DNA of 64,000 nucleotides from Pseudonocardia sp. HH130630-07 (lineage in GTDB: Bacteria; Actinomycetota; Actinomycetes; Mycobacteriales; Pseudonocardiaceae), in NCBI RefSeq assembly GCF_001698125.1, contig NZ_CP013854.1, forward strand, positions 5,456,001 to 5,520,000, in the 5' to 3' direction. The notes beneath the pieces are model-generated. The model worked only from the letters and a program-made list of their open reading frames with translations. It had not been told where the DNA came from and ran no database searches. The translations under genes and the position numbers were made by a program. Shown here one piece after another: positions 52,461-64,000 of this stretch; position 1 is the first letter of the stretch; each line of letters opens with the position of its first letter.

Positions 52461-54293
52461 CTACAGGTACTGGCCGGTGTTCGACGCGGTGTCGATCGCG
52501 CGGCCGGTGGCGTCGTTCTTGCCGGTGACCAGGGTGCGGATGTAGACGATCCGCTCGCCCTTCTTGCCCGAGATCCGGGCCCAGTCGTCCGGGTTGGTGG
52601 TGTTCGGCAGGTCCTCGTTCTCCGCGAACTCGTCGACGATCGCGTCCAGCAGGTGCTGGACCCGCAGGCCGGTCTGGCCGGACTCGAGCACCGACTTGAT
52701 CGCGGACTTCTTCGCCCGGTCGACGATGTTCTGGATCATCGCGCCGGAGTTGAAGTCCTTGAAGTAGAGGGTCTCCTTGTCCCCGTTGGCGTAGGTGACC
52801 TCCAGGAACCGGTTCTCCTCCGACTCGTCGTACATCCGCTCGACGATGCGCTGGATCATCCCGTCGACACACGCCTTGCGGCTGCCGCCGAACTCGGCGA
52901 CGTCGTCGTCGTGGATGGGCAGGGTCTCGGTGATGTACTTGGAGAAGATGTCCTGCGCACCCTCGGCGTCCGGACGTTCTATCTTGATCTTCACGTCCAG
53001 CCGGCCGGGCCGCAGGATCGCCGGGTCGATCATGTCCTCGCGGTTCGACGCGCCGATGACGATGACGTTCTCCAGGCCCTCGACGCCGTCGATCTCGGCG
53101 AGGAGCTGGGGGACGATCGTCGTCTCGACGTCGGAGGACACCCCGGAGCCACGGGTCCGGAAGATCGAGTCCATCTCGTCGAAGAACACGATCACCGGGG
53201 TACCGGCCGAGGCCTTCTCCCTGGCCCGCTGGAAGATGAGCCGGATGTGCCGCTCGGTCTCGCCGACGAACTTGTTGAGCAGCTCGGGGCCCTTGATGTT
53301 GAGGAAGAACGCCCGGCCCTCGTCCGGGTCGTCGCCCCGCTGGCTCGCGATCTTCTTCGCCAGCGAGTTCGCGACCGCCTTGGCGATCAGCGTCTTCCCG
53401 CACCCGGGCGGGCCGTAGAGCAGCACGCCCTTGGGCGGGCGCAGCTCGTACTGGGTGAACAGTTCGGTGTGCAGGAACGGCAGCTCCACCGCGTCCTGGA
53501 TCTGCTCGATCTGCCGGGAGAGCCCACCGATGTCGGCGTAGGCGATGTCCGGGACCTCCTCCAGCACGAGGTCCTCGACCTCGGCCTTCGCGACCCGCTC
53601 GTAGGCGTACCCGGCGCGCGAGTCGACCATGAGCGAGTCACCGGACTTCAGCGGGCTGGTGCCCTCCTCCTGCCCCAGGTCGAACAGCGGCGCCGCCAGC
53701 CAGACGACGCGCTCCTCGTCGGAGTGGCCGACGACCAGGCCGCGGCCGGCCGCGCCGTCCTCGCCCGGCCGGGAGACGATCTCCCGCAACGAGTACAGGT
53801 CACCGACCTGCTCGAAGCCCATCGCCTCGACGACGGTGAGTCCCTCGTTGAGCCGCACCGACTGGCCGCTGCGCAGCTCCTCGCCCTCCACCGCGGGGGA
53901 GACCGGGACCCGCATCCGGCGCCCGGAGGTGAACACGTCGACGGTGTCGTCGTCGTAGCGCCCGAGGAAGACCCCGTAGCCCGACGGCGGCTGCGCGAGC
54001 CGGTCGACCTCCTCGCGGAGTGCGACCAGCTGCCCCCTGGCCTCCTTGAGGGTCTCGGTGAGCTTCTCGTTCCGCGCGTTGAGCGCGGAGAGCCGGCTCG
54101 TGGTCTCCGCCAGCCGCTGCTCCAGCACGCGCGCGTGCCGGGGCGTCTCGCTCAGCCGTTGACGGAGTGTGGCGATCTCGCTCTCGAGGTGCCGGATGTG
54201 CTCGCTGTCCTCGGCACCGCCGAGGTCGTGACCAGAGTCGTGACCAGAATGGACGTCCCGCCTGCCGGGACCGTCGTCGTAGGGGTGGTTCAC
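52461..54293 (-). CDS. arc: Proteasome-associated AAA ATPase ARC (Mpa)
   Basis: 610 residues. An N-terminal coiled coil (about 28-90: [40 protein letters not shown]) captures Pup. Tandem OB domains follow, then an AAA domain with Walker [17 protein letters not shown], Walker [19 protein letters not shown] and the arginine-finger region [17 protein letters not shown]. The C-terminus is ASNTGQYL, and the QYL tail docks on the PrcA ring. It unfolds pupylated proteins into the proteasome. GTG start at 54291-54293. It is 9.3 kb from dop, separated by the IS cluster and unrelated genes. Confidence 0.97.
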   Translation of the reverse strand: MNHPYDDGPGRRDVHSGHDSGHDLGGAEDSEHIRHLESEIATLRQRLSETPRHARVLEQRLAETTSRLSALNARNEKLTETLKEARGQLVALREEVDRLAQPPSGYGVFLGRYDDDTVDVFTSGRRMRVPVSPAVEGEELRSGQSVRLNEGLTVVEAMGFEQVGDLYSLREIVSRPGEDGAAGRGLVVGHSDEERVVWLAAPLFDLGQEEGTSPLKSGDSLMVDSRAGYAYERVAKAEVEDLVLEEVPDIAYADIGGLSRQIEQIQDAVELPFLHTELFTQYELRPPKGVLLYGPPGCGKTLIAKAVANSLAKKIASQRGDDPDEGRAFFLNIKGPELLNKFVGETERHIRLIFQRAREKASAGTPVIVFFDEMDSIFRTRGSGVSSDVETTIVPQLLAEIDGVEGLENVIVIGASNREDMIDPAILRPGRLDVKIKIERPDAEGAQDIFSKYITETLPIHDDDVAEFGGSRKACVDGMIQRIVERMYDESEENRFLEVTYANGDKETLYFKDFNSGAMIQNIVDRAKKSAIKSVLESGQTGLRVQHLLDAIVDEFAENEDLPNTTNPDDWARISGKKGERIVYIRTLVTGKNDATGRAIDTASNTGQYL

Positions 54294-54509
54294 GGCAGCC
54301 TCCCTCCGTGTTCCGTCTCACCACGGTACCCGGGCGGGGGAACCGTGGCGGTGCGGCGAACCGGTGATCCGGACCTCAGCCGGTCGGCACCTGACGGTCA
54401 CTCTGCGGCTTCGCGCCCGTCACCGCCACGTCCACACGGAGGGGACTTCGTAACGTTCTCGTTCCACGCCGGGCGCGTCGCGGCCCGCCGGGCCGGGGGT
54501 ACGACGGGC

Positions 54510-57265
<2,756 letters not shown>

Positions 57266-57275
57266 CGCCCCCGCC

Positions 57276-57321
57276 ACGGCGAGAGCCCGCCCCCGGAGGT
57301 CCGGGAACGGGCTCTCGTCGT
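57276..57321. terminator. Strong bidirectional hairpin terminator before hisG
   Basis: Stem CGAGAGCCCG / CGGGCTCTCG (57280-57289, 57308-57317), extendable by 4 further pairs outward. The loop itself can fold (CCCGGA...TCCGGG). It lies between the convergent thioesterase gene and hisG. Confidence 0.75.
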
Positions 57322-57334
57322 GGGAGCGGACGTC

Positions 57335-58228
57335 TCAGCCGGCGGCGTGGCCGTTCGCCGACATCGCGCGGCAGGACCGGATCTCGGTGGTCAGGATGGC
57401 CGTGGCGCCGATCTCGGCCAGCTGGTCCATGACCCGGTTGGTCTGCTTGGCCGGGACCATGGTGCGGACCGCGACCCAGCCCTTCTTCGACAGCGGGGAC
57501 ACCGTCGGCGCCTGCAGGCCGGGCGCCACCTTCTCCGCCGCCGGGAGGAGCTCCTCCGGGCAGTCGAAGTCCATCATCAGGTACTCGCGGGCCAGCACGA
57601 CGCCCTGCAGCCGGTCGGCGAAGACCTTCTTGATCGCGGTCACGTCACCGTTCTCGGGACGGTCCGCACGCTTCTCCCGCTCGATCAGCGTCGCCTGCGA
57701 GGTGGCGATGGCGTCGCCGATGATCTCCAGGCCGTGCTGGCGCAGGGTCCGCCCGGAGGAGACGACGTCGGCGATCGCGTCGGCGAGACCGAGCTGGATC
57801 GAGATCTCCACCGCGCCGTCGAGCTTCACGATCTCGGCGCCGATCCGCTTGCCGGACAGGTACGAGCGCACCAGCCGGGGGTAGGACGTGGCGATCTTGT
57901 GCCCGTCGAGGTCCTCCAGCTTCCAGCCGGCGTCGGCGGGTGCGGCGAAGTGGAAGCGGGACCGGCCGAAGCCCAGCGGCAGGATCTGCTGGGTCTGGCT
58001 GCCCGACTCCTCCATGAGGTCGAAGCCGGTGACGCCGAGGTGCAGGTCGCCCCGCCCGACGTAGGTCGCGATGTCCTTCGGCCGCAGGTAGAAGAACTCG
58101 ATCTCGTTCTCCTCGTCGACCACGCTGAGGTCGCGCGAGTCGGTCCGCTGGCGGTACCCGGCCTCACGCATCATGGTGGCCGCTGGCTCGGCCAGGGTGC
58201 CCTTGTTGGGCAGTGCCACGCGGAGCAT
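57335..58228 (-). CDS. hisG: ATP phosphoribosyltransferase (long form)
   Basis: 297 residues, first step of histidine synthesis (ATP + PRPP). It has the catalytic domains (LRVALPNKGTLAEPAATMMR, EFFYLRPKDIATYVGRGDLH, LDGAVEISIQLGLADAIADV, PRPP-loop ISSGRTL-like VVSSGRTLRQHGLEIIG) and the C-terminal ACT-like regulatory domain (WVAVRTMVPAKQTNRVMDQL) that binds histidine. ATG at 58226-58228 with AGGAGAGCGTG in front. It lies 49 bp after hisE, as in M. tuberculosis. Confidence 0.96.
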   Translation of the reverse strand: MLRVALPNKGTLAEPAATMMREAGYRQRTDSRDLSVVDEENEIEFFYLRPKDIATYVGRGDLHLGVTGFDLMEESGSQTQQILPLGFGRSRFHFAAPADAGWKLEDLDGHKIATSYPRLVRSYLSGKRIGAEIVKLDGAVEISIQLGLADAIADVVSSGRTLRQHGLEIIGDAIATSQATLIEREKRADRPENGDVTAIKKVFADRLQGVVLAREYLMMDFDCPEELLPAAEKVAPGLQAPTVSPLSKKGWVAVRTMVPAKQTNRVMDQLAEIGATAILTTEIRSCRAMSANGHAAG

Positions 58229-58277
58229 CACGCTCTCCTGAAATGTCTGTCCGGTCGGTGGTCGTCGAGGGCCCCGG

Positions 58278-58547
58278 CTACAGGTGCTTGTAGACGTCCT
58301 CGAGGGCGAGGCCCCGCTGAATCATGATCACCTGCAGGCGGTAGAGCAATTGTGAGATCTCCTCGGCCAGCTCGTCGTCGCCCTGGTACTCCGCGGCCAG
58401 CCAGACCTCGCCGGCCTCCTCCAGCACCTTCTTGCCCTGGGCGTGCACACCGGCGTCGAGCGCGGCGACGGTTCCCGAACCGGCCGGCCGATCCACGGCC
58501 TTGCCCTGCAGCTCGGCGAACAACCCGTCGAAAGTCTTCACGTACAT
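58278..58547 (-). CDS. hisE: Phosphoribosyl-ATP pyrophosphatase
   Basis: 89 residues, MazG-fold enzyme for the second histidine step: [32 protein letters not shown] (ExxE metal motif) and [20 protein letters not shown] (ExxD/E motif). Stand-alone form, not fused to HisI. ATG at 58545-58547 with GGAAGGGGCG upstream. Co-transcribed with hisG. Confidence 0.96.
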   Translation of the reverse strand: MYVKTFDGLFAELQGKAVDRPAGSGTVAALDAGVHAQGKKVLEEAGEVWLAAEYQGDDELAEEISQLLYRLQVIMIQRGLALEDVYKHL

Positions 58548-58730
58548 CGCCCCTTCCGGACATCAGTGTGAACGGTGACCCGGCCGACACCACCGGGGAC
58601 CCGGTGGTGGGAGCCGTGCGGGCAACGCACCGCGCCGGGTGGTTCACCCGGTGTGACCATCGCCTCGCCGACGTGCCGTTCGTCGTCCGGCGTCAACCGC
58701 TCGCGCCGTGATCGGCCGGTCCGGGGCCGT

Positions 58731-59421
58731 TCAGGCGCGGGCCCGCACCTCGTCGAGGACGGCACCCAGCTCGGCCGGGCCGATCCCGGCGAGGGTGCTG
58801 CGCTGCACCCGCCGGGGGCCCGGGGGCACGGCCAGCTCGCACGGCACCACGAGGACGGCGCAGCCGGCCCGCTCCGCGGACAGCGCGCCCGTCGGCGAGT
58901 CCTCCACCGCGACGCACTCCGCGGGGTCCGCACCGAGCAGCTCCGCGCCACGACGGTAGGGCTCCGGCGCCGGCTTCGGTTCGGCCACCTCGTCGCCGGG
59001 GACGACGGCCGCGAACCGGTCCCGGCCCAGTGTCTCCAGCGCGCGTTCGACCAGGACCCGGGTCGTGTTCGTGACCAGCGCCGCCGGGACCTCCTCGTCG
59101 CGCAGCGCGACGAGCAGCTCCTCGGCCCCGGGACGCCACGGGACGCCGTCCCCGAACAGCTCACCGGTGCGCTCGTAGAGCCACTCCCCCGCCTCGCGGA
59201 ACTCCTCGGCGGGCACCGTGGCCGGATCCCGGCCCGCCTCGCGGAAGCAGATCCGCAGCGACGAGTCGAGCGAGCCACCGACCGACTCCAGGCGGGCCTG
59301 CTGCGACAGCGGCGGCGCGCCGAGGTGCTTCATGAGGTCGGCGAGCGCGACCTCCCACACCTTCTCCGAGTCGATCAGCGTGCCGTCCATGTCCAGCAGC
59401 ACCGCCGCCGGGCGCCCGCGC

Positions 59422-59429
<8 letters not shown>
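58731..59429 (-). CDS. HAD-family hydrolase (beta-phosphoglucomutase-like)
   Basis: 232 residues of the HAD-IA group: [20 protein letters not shown] (nucleophile and acid Asp), [19 protein letters not shown] (motif II Thr), [20 protein letters not shown] (Lys) and [20 protein letters not shown] (ED metal motif). Probably a sugar- or small-phosphate phosphatase. The ATG at 59427-59429 overlaps the metH stop by 8 bp, so it is translated with metH. Confidence 0.9.
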
Positions 59430-63150
<3,721 letters not shown>

Positions 63151-63249
63151 GGTCGACCAGGCTACCCGCTGACGGGATCATGCCCGGCCGGGTTCGCGGT
63201 CCCGCGGCGCGCGCACCGGGACGTCGTACCGGGGTCGTAGGCTGGGCGG

Positions 63250-64000
63250 ATGACCGACCGAGAGCCGAGCACCACGGGCAGCGGTGAGGAGCCCACCCTC
63301 GTCGAGCCGGTCCTCATCGCGGCGTTCGAGGGCTGGAACGACGCCGGGGAGGCCGCGAGCACCGCGCTGGAGCACCTGGAGCTCAGCTGGGACGCCGAGC
63401 CGCTGACCTCGATCGATCCCGAGGAGTACTACGACTTCCAGGTCACGCGGCCGCACGTGAAGCTCGCCGGTGGCGTGACCCGCAAGATCGAGTGGCAGAC
63501 CACCCGGCTGTCCTGGGCGACGCTGCCCGGCACGGACCGGCACGTCGTGCTCGTCAACGGGATCGAGCCGAACCTGCGCTGGCGCTCGTTCTGCGCCGAG
63601 CTCGTCGGCCACGCGGAGCGCCTGGGCGTGACGAAGGTCATCACGCTGGGCGCGCTGCTGACCGAGGTCCCGCACACCCGTCCGACGCCGGTGAACGGCA
63701 CATCCTGGGACGAGGACTCACAGCGGGACATGGGCACCGAGCCGTCGAACTACGAGGGCCCGACCGGGATCGTCGCGGTGTTCCAGCAGGCGTGCGTCCA
63801 GGCCGGGATCCCGGCGGTGTCGTACTGGGCCGAGGTCCCGCACTACGTCTCCCAGGCCCAGGTACCGAAGGCCGCGGTCGCGCTGCTGCACCGGATCGAG
63901 GAGGCGCTCGACATCGAGGTCCCGCTGGGCGCGCTGCCGGAGAAGGCCGAGGAGTGGGAGCGCACCGTCTCCGAGATGGCCGACGCCGACGACGAGGTCC
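63250..64000 (+). CDS. PAC2 (proteasome assembly chaperone-like) family protein, cut by window edge
   Basis: 250 residues are visible from the ATG at 63250. It matches Rv2125 by position after metH. PAC2 blocks: LIAAFEGWNDAGEAASTALE, DPEEYYDFQVTRPHVKLAGG, HVVLVNGIEPNLRWRSFCAE, KVITLGALLTEVPHTRPTPV and AGIPAVSYWAEVPHYVSQAQ. The family resembles archaeal/eukaryotic proteasome assembly chaperones, but its role in actinobacteria is not settled. The C-terminus is beyond the window. Confidence 0.9.
   Translation, partial: MTDREPSTTGSGEEPTLVEPVLIAAFEGWNDAGEAASTALEHLELSWDAEPLTSIDPEEYYDFQVTRPHVKLAGGVTRKIEWQTTRLSWATLPGTDRHVVLVNGIEPNLRWRSFCAELVGHAERLGVTKVITLGALLTEVPHTRPTPVNGTSWDEDSQRDMGTEPSNYEGPTGIVAVFQQACVQAGIPAVSYWAEVPHYVSQAQVPKAAVALLHRIEEALDIEVPLGALPEKAEEWERTVSEMADADDEV

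Noticed and set aside
63151-63249. Cobalamin riboswitch upstream of metH
   Set aside because: The space is only 99 bp, shared with a divergent gene, and shows no B12-box sequence.

Overview
The window is a very GC-rich chromosomal segment from an actinobacterium. Three points support this: a complete Pup-proteasome system (pup, prcB, prcA, dop, pafA, the ATPase ARC and the regulators pafB and pafC), heavy use of GTG starts with almost every third codon position G or C, and a gene order that follows the Mycobacterium tuberculosis Rv2089c-Rv2125 region (pepE, 5'-3' exonuclease, DUF4333 protein, helY, tatC, tatA, pafC, pafB, pafA, prcA, prcB, pup, dop, ARC/mpa, trmI, recB-like, hisG, hisE, metH, PAC2). 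There are no PE/PPE genes. A Pseudonocardia-like member of the Pseudonocardiaceae is my best guess, by inference only.

Layout. 1-14.6 kb: conserved backbone (Xaa-Pro peptidase, exonuclease, eis-like acetyltransferase, DUF4333 protein, helY, tatC-tatA, pafC-pafB) with additions (GAF-ANTAR regulator, XRE-cupin/flavin reductase pair, siderophore-interacting protein, a pyrH-type UMP kinase). 14.8-18.2 kb: small unknown protein, first copy of an IS5-type element, two tandem glutaminases. 18.3-19.6 kb: pafA. 19.7-26.7 kb: PAP2-lipid kinase fusion, amidohydrolase, SLOG-like protein, remnant of a phosphotransferase gene, second IS copy, SDR/TetR pair. 26.6-35.9 kb: a NAD-linked formate dehydrogenase operon whose catalytic gene has an in-frame TGA followed by a bacterial-type SECIS hairpin, so it very probably encodes a selenoprotein; then an SQD1-like sulfolipid gene, a glycosyltransferase, mobA and fdhD. 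35.8-39.4 kb: DMT transporter/LysR pair, flavin monooxygenase, SRPBCC protein. 39.4-43.8 kb: prcA, prcB, pup, dop and a NUDIX hydrolase. 43.8-47.2 kb: an IS630-type element split by two different IS5-type elements that flank a 280-bp orphan segment. 47.3-52.4 kb: small ORF, lpdA, MarR/YceI pair, AraC regulator, VOC protein, DUF574-type methyltransferase. 52.4-64.0 kb: backbone again (ARC, trmI, RecB-like nuclease, thioesterase, hisG, hisE, HAD phosphatase, metH, PAC2 protein cut by the window edge).

How the genes work together. PafA attaches Pup to substrates, Dop removes it, ARC unfolds pupylated proteins into the PrcBA core, and PafBC is the WYL-type transcription factor pair tied to this locus and the DNA damage response. 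Pup here ends in Glu, so Dop deamidation should not be needed. In the formate island, the Mo/Sec subunit would oxidise formate, the iron-sulfur subunit would carry electrons and the NuoE-NuoF fusion would reduce NAD+. MobA (MGD cofactor) and FdhD (sulfur transfer to Mo) encoded nearby would mature the enzyme. No selA, selB or tRNA-Sec was recognised in the window. All intergenic stretches are shorter than 300 bp; the longest gene-free one is the 280-bp segment between the nested IS elements.
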